NCBI GenBank assembly: GCA_033239005.1 | Contig: BSQZ01000006.1 | Coordinates: forward strand, 12,776,662-12,840,661 | DNA: 64,000 bases | DNA from: Lamellibrachia satsuma | Taxonomy: Eukaryota > Annelida > Polychaeta > Sabellida > Siboglinidae | Reading direction: 5' to 3' | Shown here: piece after piece, positions 26,301 to 38,300 of the stretch | Numbering within the stretch: the first letter of the stretch is position 1 | How the letters are laid out: the number at the start of each line of letters is the position of its first letter | Notes under the pieces: generated by a model | Seen by the model: only the letters and a program-made list of their open reading frames with translations | Told to the model about the DNA's origin: nothing | Databases searched by the model: none | Made by a program: the position numbers and the translations under genes

Positions 26301-29300
26301 TTTGTCTGATGATGTTACCAAACCTAAATAACATATTTGTACAAACGAGCTAGTGTGTTGTCGTATGTATTCATATCAAATATGTTTTTGCGAAATTATT
26401 CTAAAACGAGGTGAGTGAAAAAATTTTATTCAGGAAGAAATATTGAAAGTGATGCTATTTTAATTAAAATAGCCATGATGGTCGGTTTAAAATAATTGTG
26501 ATGCCCTTGGCATTGGCAGTTACCAGCCAACATTAGCTAAAGCTACACCTTGGCAGGCCTAACGGTGCCTTGTGGGTGTGTTTGCAGGCAGTTTGAAAAC
26601 TTCTTTTATGCAATAACCAACACAAGTCCAATGCAGTAGAGAATTGAAACGGGCCAAATAAATTACGTTTTTATTGCAAAATGGACTGCTTATCACGCAG
26701 CCGCTTTGGGAAGAACATTAACAGGAATGTGAGCTCCTCAAAGCAAACCAGACAGGAACTGAACACATGTACAGTCCCGTCCGGCAAGTTTCTCAGAGCC
26801 CACATTCCTACAAGCATGACGATAACATATATACATCAAGAAGTCGTCATGAACATGTAATGCAAAAAATACAGACATTCCACCACCAATACACAAATTT
26901 AATTACAAAAGCTATGCCTTGGCAGGCCTAACGGTCCCTTGTTGTGGGTGTGTTTGCAGGCAGTTTGAAAACTTCTTTTTCTCCCACATCACTCTGATTG
27001 AGGGCCACGTCTTCAGGCTGCGCAAGGCCGTCGAGAGGGCGCTCAACAACAAGACACACTTTGCATCCTTAACCATCGAGGTATATTATTTCCACCAACC
27101 CCTCTTCACTAGTGTACATTGTTGGCATGGTAACAAGCATCCCACTGTCCCATTTTCGGTTGTTACTAAAATGGCATTCCCCCACCTTTTCCAATTTATG
27201 CCATGTCTAGTTGTGTTTTATTTCATATTTTGTTGTGTCTGTTCATGTACATCTGATATAACGGGGTGATATTGCACAGAAATATCTGCGAGTGGCTGTA
27301 CGTGCTACACGTAATCCAGTTGTGTTTGCCTCCCCCACTTTATGTCAGCAGCACTTGCCATAATATCCGCACGCCTTACCAGTTTTCTCGTAAAAATTCG
27401 ACTCTTCACTTTTGTCTTTGCCTACAACATACACGCCACTATCCTGGGCTTCCTGATTGATGCTTTTCACTCCCTGGCTATTAACGACTCCTTTCCATTG
27501 GACGTGGTTTTTGGCTCATGTTTCCAGTTGTTTCCATCCTGCTTTTGCCTTCCCCTTTTCCTTTTGCCGTGAGGATTCCATGTGAGCGCCTGTCTTGCGA
27601 TATGTCGTGTTGGCTTCCTGAGAGTAGGGTCTCTCCAGCTCCACTTGCTCTTAATTTGATGTTCTGTTGGTTCTTTATTTGTTCATTCCCACATTCCTGT
27701 TTCTGGTTTCCAAGTCCTCAGAATTCCTCCACAGGCACTTGTTTAAATGAAACTGGATCTTCTGCGGCATGGACGAGTGCTGTACAGAGATGAATGTTGT
27801 GTTTGCAGGCAATAATGAACGATAGGACAGTTATGTATATAAACATCCAAGCAAACCAATTGTTATTTTTCATGTTATATTACGTAGCCATGGTGACATG
27901 CAAGGAATCACTGTCTGCCACAATTTGTCTGCAAGAAATGAAGGGATATAAGGAGACATCTTCCAAGAAGAGACCTATTATAAGGCTCATTGGAAACTTG
28001 GAAATATTCCATCTGAATTACGCATTGGCTTTGATGTTTGACAAATGCAGATTAAGAACGTTAAATCAAGAACAAGGATGACATCGCATGGGAATATTGT
28101 CTGTAGTGCAGCAGAAAGATCAAATAACTGCATAAGCCATGATTGAAGAAGTTTATGAGAGTTTGTGTTGGTATTCATTGATTTATCATTCATCATCATT
28201 TCATCATCATCAACATCATCATGATCTTTGTTCGGCCGGAGACACAGCATTGATGAGCCGTTTCCATAAAAGTTTATTGTTCGCTGGGAATGACAGACAT
28301 CAAGGCTTTCACAGATCGTGTGTGCGTTACTTTGTTTCCCTCTCTTTTTCTTCTAGTCATTTATTTTAAATGGTGTAAGAATGGAAACAGATGAGTTTAC
28401 ATAGTAGTATGTTATTTTTACACCGATGTCTATGCTATGAAATAATTTGTGGCTCTACAAATTGTGTATGCGTGCCCGGTGGCCCTTGGAGATGGTTCGT
28501 ACATTAAAAAATAAAAAAATTCCCCCAGAGAGGCGAGGATATTTTGAAGAAACCTATGTGGACGGTTCACGTAGATTACGTCACTCAGAACAGTAGGAGT
28601 TCGTAGTGATGTACAGTTGTTAGCAACGCTATGTGTGTTTTCTACAATTGTCCGGAGTTATGTGGGCTATGTAAAAATTCTAATTAATTTCCTTCATTCG
28701 GTACGAACGCCTCTTGAAACTGGCAGTTGTGCATGATTTTTGGGACACGAAGTTGTCATTGCCCTACAAAAACCTGACTGGGTAGTGAAAGTAATCATAG
28801 GTTCTTGCAGTGGCTGCCTTTTTTCCCATGCAATGCCGGGCAACTCAGCTAGTATTTTATATAGTTTGTGGCAACATTTGTTATTTATAAGTCACCCTAG
28901 AAAATTTTGTGGAATTCTACTTTAGCATGTGAGTTTAATCTTGACAGTTCCCTGCCTTTGCCACGGCAAGCCCCAACGTGCATATAAGACATGTCTTTTG
29001 ACAGCTCTGAATGACATTAGTGGCCTGTGCACCAATTTAGATTACATGAAAAAAGTGTGTATCGTTTATTGACATGCGTTTTGTTTACACACCACATGTG
29101 ATGGGATTTATCACATCACGGGATGCTGTTTACGTGTCCGATTTAGCATGAGTTATTTTGTTTAATAATGCACTACATGCAGCAGCCAGTCGTCTGGAAA
29201 GCATATCAAAGTTAATCTTGTCATGCTGATTCTGCCAGTCACATCACCGTGACTCAGTAAATATGTGACTCAACTGAAGTGCCACTCCAGAATTAGTCCA

Positions 29301-32300
29301 AAGAACGACAAGTGCATAGCTATTGAATGCCAGCTATCAGCTGATGTTGCCAATGATCATGTGATTTACCAGACAGATGACGGTGCATATTTCTGCATGC
29401 GAATGCATGTGTTTTTGCATGTCTGTGTGCACTGTACATGCATTTAAAAGCCAACTCAGCATGAAGACATTGTGATAGACAAAACGTCATATTATGTTTA
29501 CAAGAGTGATCAGTTTCAAAGTTAGGTCATCATGAGTTTATTAAAGGTAGTTTTTCATGGCTCATGCACAGTGCAATAATTTTATTGCATAATTATTTTC
29601 AGAGGATTACTAGGGCATTTTAAGCCCCACTTCAGCTCACAAATATGTATGATTTTTTCCTCACCCAGGCCTTGTCCATCTTAAGCAGGCTGTACCCCTC
29701 TACTAGACCTATGGACTCTTTGGTCTGCCTCTTGCTCTGTTCTGTTTTCTGGATTGCCGTTCCGTTGTTCTGATGGTCCAGCTGTTGTATCTTTAATTTT
29801 ACCTGCTTAGTGCACATTTTGTGTTACAACCTCCGATAGGCTAGCCCTGTTGATTTACCCCACTGTCTATTTTAGGGTGTCGACATGTTCCGTAGTTCTA
29901 TCTGCGACTTGTACACGACGCCAAGACTTCCGCAGCCTGTCTGGCTGCACATGATGGCCTACAGCACCCACAAGGTGGCACTGTGTGATCACTTCCTGCG
30001 AGACTTCATGCAGGTCTTCGAGAAGTACGACACGAAGAGTACAAAGTTGTAGGTATCAGTGAGGTTTCAAATAGATGTACGGTGAAACCTTGTTACTGAA
30101 TAAAACAGATTATTAAAGAATGACTGAGAAGTTTTCACTGTACAAAGAACTTTACAATATTTTATACTCATAGCAGATGCTGTTGCTGGATGGCAGAGAT
30201 TTGATATAGCTACTCTAAATAGATACCTTTGTGGATTAAAGTGGTGTATGTAAATTTTTATATTAAATATTTTAATATTATTAAATATTAATACTATATA
30301 ATAAATTATTTTATTCAGTGATCATATTTCAATGTAGTGTATATATCCTAACCCTATATTATATATGGTATTGTAAAAAAAATTGTATGCTGTGTCGATG
30401 CATTATTACAATAAATTTATTACATTGTGTGGCTATTTATGACAGTTTCTTGAGTACTGTGGTGACAGCTGTCTTGACGAATCACCTTGCTTGGGTTCCG
30501 ACGGTGACACCGGCCGGTGCTGCCCCCTCCAGGAATTATATGGACAAGCACACAGCAAGATGGGTAAGACATAAAAACGTAGTGATTTGCACCGATTAAG
30601 TTTTCAAATGTAATAAATATATACAGCACCCTGTCATCTTTTTTGACAAGGGGAATTCGTACACAATCCTGTCAAACGTTCCATGCAAGGATAGGCACAA
30701 TATTTTTTTTAAATATTGCAAATGTTTGCAACACTTAAAATACTACAAATGGTTTTCTGCTCTATAATGTGGACTTCAGGGACAAAGAGGAGACCCAAAA
30801 ATATATAGTATAGTGTATTGCAAGTGCTTGCAATGTTTGCACTGAGTTTGTGTTGCGTCCGTGATAACCATGACTTTTCGCTTTAATGGATGTATGCTTC
30901 CTTGGGAGGACTACAGATGTGGCACTAAGTTCGCATTGAATGTTTGTTTCCGTAGATGGATGCCCTTGCCAAGTCACACCCCTACAACCCACTGTGGGCG
31001 CAACTAGGGTAAGTACCCTCAACATTTGACTACATTTGTAATTTTTTGGACATGATCAAGCACATTACGTTTTTTTATTTTCTATTTTAAGTTATGCAGA
31101 AATGTAGAAGTACCACGATATGTTGTCATAACAGGTGAATGGTGAGCAGAACTAATTGAACTGTATGACCATAGCGTGCAAAGTATGAGTGAGAATATAA
31201 ACCCCACATGCCTTACATCACCTATTAATACTACCCTATATTAGGTAGCCTCAACAGTGAACTCTGTTTAATAGAATCACCTCAGGCCAAATAATTTGAT
31301 TCTATTAAGAGGCTGATTCACTTAAACAGCACATTTTAATACAGTAGGGAAAGGAAATGATTCTGTCCCAGCCAACATATTTGAGTCTGAATGGCTGATT
31401 CAATTAAGCACTATTCTGTTAAGCAGAGCCAACTGTATTACAGGTATGCCAAACACTGTATTGCCCATTAGCGACAGTTTCTGCCTGGCCAGCTAAAAAG
31501 CAGAACGTATCGTGTTATTGGTTGCAGGGACCTCTATGGAGCAGTTGGCTTTCCACTTCGTCTCAGTCGCACTGTGGTCACTGGCAAGAAGGTGGATGTT
31601 GTAAGCAGGTTTATCAATGTGCTCAGCTACTTTGTGCGCTGTAGTGAGGTCCATGAGAACCTCCAGAGTCACGGGCCGTTCTCCCGAGACAGTGACAGTG
31701 CCCTCTCCACGGAGACGCTGACAGAAGAGAGTTCGATGGATGGGGATGACTTGCATGTGGACCCGGTCTTCAGCCATCCCAGTGATGGTCCGTCTCGGAC
31801 TAAGCGTGACTCCGGGGGAAGTACCTTTGAGACAACCCTCGCGGTCAAGACACCAGTCTTGGAAGGGGAGTCTGGTGGTTTTATCACGAAGTCAAGTATG
31901 GGTGCAAGAGGGGCGAGTTGTGATATCCGGCCGAGTTGTGACGTTTGGTCGAGTACGCCCGAACTGAAGTCGTCAACGGTGTGGTATGTCGACTTGCCAT
32001 GCGAAATGACAGATGCGGAGGCTGGCGAAAAGACGAGTGATGATAACCATGGCAATGAGGACAGTGGTGAATTGGTATGCCAGATCGACACGCATCGCTC
32101 GTGTGCTGACCAGCACACTGCTTGTGAAACTGTTGCTAGTGGTTCCCCCACCTGGGTGTGCAATGAAACTGAGACAGGCATCTGTGGCAGTATCAAGAGT
32201 CGGTGCAGAGAACGGTGTAAGAATGTGGTGACACCTAGTGAGTGTTGCAGCAACCAAGGACTGGCAGTGCCAAGTAGTCCATGCAGCTACAAGGCAGACA

Positions 32301-35300
32301 CAGTAAAGTATGGCAAAATCACAACAGGTGGACACAGGTCATGTGACATAGGCGTCGCTGCGGCATGTAGCACTGTCAACGACACATGCATTCAGACTTC
32401 TGGTCAACATAATGTGTTGCAGCCTTTGTTCCTGTTCAGGAGTTTTGATCAGTGCCAGAATATTTGTCTCCCAACCACTGGCAAAAACATCGCAGCGGAC
32501 GATGTGTCGGACTGCGGTCGTATCCATGCAGAGCACTCTTCAGTAGGTAGGCAGAAATCTGCTGCCAGTCGAAGTGATAGTGAATCAAAAATTGTCGGTG
32601 ATTTGAATGAAGTTAAGGGTGATGTATCACATGCAACAGAGACGAGCATCCACGTTGACTGTGTTAATGACACACAAGTATCCTCAACCGATGTTAATGA
32701 TGTGAGTGGGAAGTGTCAGCTGTCACCTACGTTTATTAGGGAAGAGCCGCGGATGATGCGGGTGAGATTAGTTGGTCGTATGGCGCCGCCTGAGATCTCA
32801 GAAGCGAGAATAGAGACGGCACCAGAACCGTGTGGCGTCAAGACGAAATCTTGCAATGATCACCAGGTAGCAGCACAAGAGGATTCGGGGAGCACAAGCG
32901 ATGTTGGTAATAGTCTGAGCAGTCAACGGGGGTTTACAGACATGAGCGACAGCGATAGTTGTCACACAGCGAGCAGCGATTATTTGCTACAAGTGGATGT
33001 CCCTGGCATATCTCAGGGCAGTTCGCCGGGTGTGTATTCGACGCGGAGTAAAGAAGGATTTCATGATAGTGGTGTGTTTGAAGTGCCTAGTACTGAGGCT
33101 GTGACGTACAGTGATGTCGTCAGGACAGATGCACGAGATAGCGGTTTCTCTTCTACTGACTTTGAGGGTGGCCAGCCTGCCAAAACAGAAGATACTGTCG
33201 TGCTGTCGTCACACAGCGACACGACAGAAACCTCTAGTGGTGCTAGCACATTATGCAATGAACACACAACTCCTACTCGCTTTACGTTCAGCCGAAGTAA
33301 CAGCATGTTCGACGAATATTTCAAGGAAGAACCAACAGGGGACACTGTTGACCAGATGTCTGCTGATGTTTTTAATGAATATCTTGATGCTCCCATGCCA
33401 GATGTCAACGAGCTACGGAAGTTCTCTGTGAGCAGTCAAGATGCAGTATCAAGTACAAAACCATACTATGCCCGTCTGCCATCAATGGAAGAAAGCCCTA
33501 GCATGTTTGATGAATATTTTGTTGAAGAGTCAAGTAAAATCTCAGGCGCAGAAAGCAGGTGTCAAACAAATACAAGTGAACTAGTCGAGAATACTGTGAA
33601 AAAACAATTAGACTTTGAACCAAAAAGGCAGTTGGAGACTTTGAGAAATGATGCAGAGACAGAGAGAAGTGGTGCTGGAGTCTTTTCATCCATGAGGAGA
33701 AAACATAAGAGTGAGGAGACGGTCCCTAGAAAGAACAGTTTACTGGGGAGACAGATCAGTATGCCAATGCCGTCGGGGAACCTCTCCAGAACCAGGTGTG
33801 TACTCAAACATATTCTATGTCAGCTAGATCTAAAATTAAGCGAGGTTTGAGGATTATGTTAAGTTGTGACTCTTTAATTTAAAAAATTCACAATTTGGTT
33901 AAAAGTCTATGAAAACAAAAATGTTTTAATACCAAGCAAAATGATGCTACATGAATTGAAAATGTGGAAAAACCTCATTAAATTACTTCTTGGAGCAAAA
34001 TTTATGTTGTCCAATTTTGCATTATAGTGTCATTATTTCTGTTTAATTTAAAATATGATATTAATATATGGTTTGTTAAACTAATCCTATTCCTATTCAT
34101 ACATGAGCTTCGACTAAACAAAAAACTCACTATGTTAAGAACTTAAGATATGTATTCTTGAGTAACCATTGAAGGAATTAACTCTGGATTTCTTATCATT
34201 TGTGTGAAAGATTACAATCAGCTCCTACTTGTATAATTGTGAACATTGCGGCCAATGAACAAATAGTGAAACTTTTACTGCAGAACTTCAAATGACACAG
34301 TTAAGTGATGTGCACCTGGTGTTTGTCCTTGCAACAATAATCAAAATAATAACTGTTTCAGGTCAACTACGCCGACAGAGTTTGTACGTCGACGACACTT
34401 TTCTACAGTCAGTGGAACAAGCACTGATTCTGTCCTCAATCTGACGGAGGTGCCAATGCCTAGGTAACTTACAGCACTTTGTAGTACAAGTTGCGACCAC
34501 ATACGTCACAAATAATATTCAGCTTTACTGTTTTACAGTTATAAATGTTCTACGTGAGGCCAACCTAACCTGACCAGAAACATCCACATAATTATCTTTT
34601 TAGCCTTTATATTTTATGCACTTTTAAAGTAACAAGTCTAAATTTATGATGGAAAAATAATTGCAAATAAGGAAGCCATACTGAGATTTGTTTATAACTT
34701 TGAATTTTATAAAATAATTTGTTTACAGAATTTCTCTAATTTCATTATGTTAATTTTTATATCATAATTACCAGTTTGGGGAAATCACAAAAACCATAAA
34801 TCTTGTTGGACCATAAGATCTAATATATTAAAATTATTAACTTTTTAATCCAACTATGTTGTTTAGAATATATTAAATATTTATGATGTTGATTCTTTTC
34901 GTTTAATCTACCCTGCTGTTAATATAGGTTTATAAATAGCTTCTAAACACATTCATAGACTGTTTGCTGATAATGGCACGGTAGCTCGGTGGTTAATTAG
35001 ATCGCCGGATTGTTGGTCGAGAGCACTGGGGGTTCAAGTCTACTGCTCCGAAGCTTAGGCAACTTCGTTCAACTCGCATTACCTGCATCTTACTGAGGAG
35101 ATGCTAAATGCTGTTGATCCCTTCTACATGTGTCAATGCCAGGGGAAGTAAAAGATCCCACACAGGGGGTAGATGTTTAACCTGCCATGGACATGTCTCG
35201 ATCAAATGAGAGTCACGGCAGAAGCGTCTATGAAAGTTAATTCTGCCAACTACCTCGCATGAGGCCACGAACTTATGATATGGCTAATGTGTATGCGTGT

Positions 35301-38300
35301 GAACCTTACAGGTCAGAAGTTCTCGAGGATACAGAGTCGGCCCTGTTGTTCAACAGGAACTTTGGTAGTTCTCTGATTGCTGGCTACTCAGACCACTATC
35401 TGTCTGACTTTGTCCTGCACGGCACGAGTAACAGCAACTTCCACAGTCGGCTCCACGCTGACCTCACTACAACTCTTCAGGTGGGAGAAGCACGGATAAA
35501 CATGCACACACGCACATACCATGATTTTCCATGTAAAATTCACCCCCAATAATAATATGCCCCCCGACTGAAATCTGACAGAATTTCTATATTACCATGT
35601 ATGATATGCGCCTCAACATTTTTGGTGCAAGTAGCGCCGTGTTCCATCAGCGTCTTGTGCAGTGAGCATCAGTGGTTTGTATTATCGCTCACCGCGGCCC
35701 TATTTCGACCACAAAACACATATTTCAAAAGAATGTTTTTTGTACATGGAATGACTGGATAAATGCATTAGCATAAAAACAATGATGTAAGAATGTAATT
35801 TAATGACGTAAACAATTTAGGTAAATCTAGTTCCTGATTTCTGCATATTCAGTCCAACATTTGTTTAACCTTGTTGCCATATATAATACACGCCAAGACA
35901 GCAAGCAAAGAAAGGTCAAATGTGTATTATACACGGAAAATTACCGTACAAACAAAGTGTTCGATTTATAATGCGTCCCTACAACAATCATTGATCAGGG
36001 CAAGTTAACCTTTGCCCTAACATCTGATAAAACATCCTGCCATGTATTCATTATACATCTGTATTTTCCAGAAAACATCTGTACACCTGAGACTTTTGGT
36101 TGTAGGTCACATCTTGTAAAAATGTCTGTGTATGACTAGACATCTTAATGCAAACATATTTATTAATACCCCATTGTGTAATATTCGTAGTGTGCTCATT
36201 TTAACATAGCGAATATTTATCTGAGATAGCTACTTGTCTTGTTCTTTGATCTGTAAGATGCAGTTAAGCTGTGTGTTTGTTTCTTTGTGAGAACCCTCTG
36301 GAAGATGTAGCTAAACTGTACATTTCTTTTGGTTGTTTTCTCCAGAACTCTGTCCTAGATGAGCCTATCACTGAGACCGTGTGTATCGTTGCTGACACAG
36401 ACAAGTGGTATGTTCTAACGACAGTCAGTTTAAAGCACTGTAGGAGTATGTGGAAACATTTGTTGTAGATTTAAATACAAAAAGTGGTCAAATTACAATA
36501 CTGGAGGATTCTAAAAGCCACCTGCCACATGGGCTGGAAACCTGGACGCATCCGGCCCAACTGTAACAGTACCATCCATTGGCCGCCGGGCCGATGTTAG
36601 CTTGCAGCTCTGACTGCAGTGATAGAAACATAATCATGGCTCAATTTAAATAATATGTAGTCCACCAACTGACTACACACAAAACATGGAAATTACTGGG
36701 AAACAATATTTCAAGAAAAGACGAGATCATGGCATGCTGTCAAATAACTGCATAGCACAAAATGTTTTTTTTAGCAGAGAATTGTTTTCTTTCATTATTT
36801 AAAACACCTGATAATAATTTGGCATATGATGTCAGAGCATTTTTGCATGCATGTTTGCATGCGTATGCATTTTTGTTGGCTGGCTAGCTTGGCTGTTGTT
36901 ACTATCAACCCATTTTGTCAATCTGATGTTTTAGGACAGTTCGTAGATTGACGTGTCATTATTCATCATCTGACCGTGTCAAGACACAGGACGTGACAGA
37001 GTCAAATCTCGTGTACAACATCCTCGAGTCGGTGCATGACCTGTGGAAGCTGAAGATGTCACCAGAATTTGTAAGTTATTTAGTAAACATCTTTGAGGTT
37101 ACGTATATATGATTAAATCATAAACATTATTCGAAATCAACTTTTTGTGGTCCACACAGTTTTGTGGCGGCAATTTATTCAGTAATATTAGCTCTCCAGT
37201 TTGCCATAGAATTTTTTATTTAATATTGTTTGTAATGTGCTCCCAAGATTGATCAAAATACAGCAGTGCATCTATGCCACAACCAAATATACAGTGTTTT
37301 TAGATAAATTGGTCAGAACAATCAGACTGATTCACTAAGATAGGTTTCATAGCTTAGTGAATAATAGATGTAGAGCATACATGATATATTTTGCAAACCT
37401 GTGCTCTTAAAGGCATGTATGTAAACAAGTCTATCATAGGGCAAAATGATCGAACAATAATCCTACTGAATCGTTGATCATATAACATATTCCATGGTGT
37501 CCGGTATCTAAAGTTTTAAAACAGATGTCAAGAAATTCTAGTCGATTAGAACCACAGTAGAGGAAAATAGCGAATTCCTGTATTACCAGTCAAATTGTCC
37601 CACATAACGCACGGGTGTCCTATAATTAAGGTATATATTATAATACTATTGTCGTATAATGTACTTTTACCAATAGTCACTCAAAGGTAAGTCGTCTTGC
37701 CCCATGGACTGCAAAAGAAATAAACCACAATCGCTTTTTTGATTATTCTAGATGGAAGCTACATTTATTAGTCATAATTAATACTGTAATTTTATCATTA
37801 ATATGTTTGCCATGTTTACACAAATGACTGTACTGCTGTCTTCATCTGAATCAAATGAAATGATATACTCTGTCCCCTCTAGTGTCTGATGCACCTTGAG
37901 GATCGACTTCAGGAGATCTACTTCAAGAGCAAGATGCTCTCTGAGTATCTCTGTGTCCATCAGAAGCTCTGTATGAAGGAGCTCTCACGAGTCTTAGGGT
38001 ATGTCTCATTCTTTCAGCCAACAGTATCTCTGTGTCCATCAGAAGCTTTGTATGAAGGAGCTCTCACGAGTCTTAGGGTATGTCTCATTCTTTCAGCCAA
38101 CAGTATCTCTGTGTCCATCAGAAGCTTTGTATGAAGGAGCTCTCACGAGTCTTAGGGTATGTCTCATTCTTTCAGCCAACAGAACCCCAACAAATATCTT
38201 TCAGCCAACAGAACCCCAACAAATATCTTTCAGCCAACAGAACCCCAACAAATATCTTTCAGCCAACAGAACCCCAACAAATATCTTTCAGCCAACAGAA

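Noticed and set aside
29632..29817. Possible retroelement ORF1 fragment on the minus strand
   Set aside because: A 61-codon frame with a helical look but no recognisable motif.
31669..32253. 194-codon antisense frame over FNIP exon 14
   Set aside because: It is a shadow of the real exon; the plus-strand frame has family homology and correct splicing.
34975..35050. Functional tRNA gene
   Set aside because: It has A- and B-box-like motifs but no convincing cloverleaf, and it is followed by a SINE body, so I called it a SINE.
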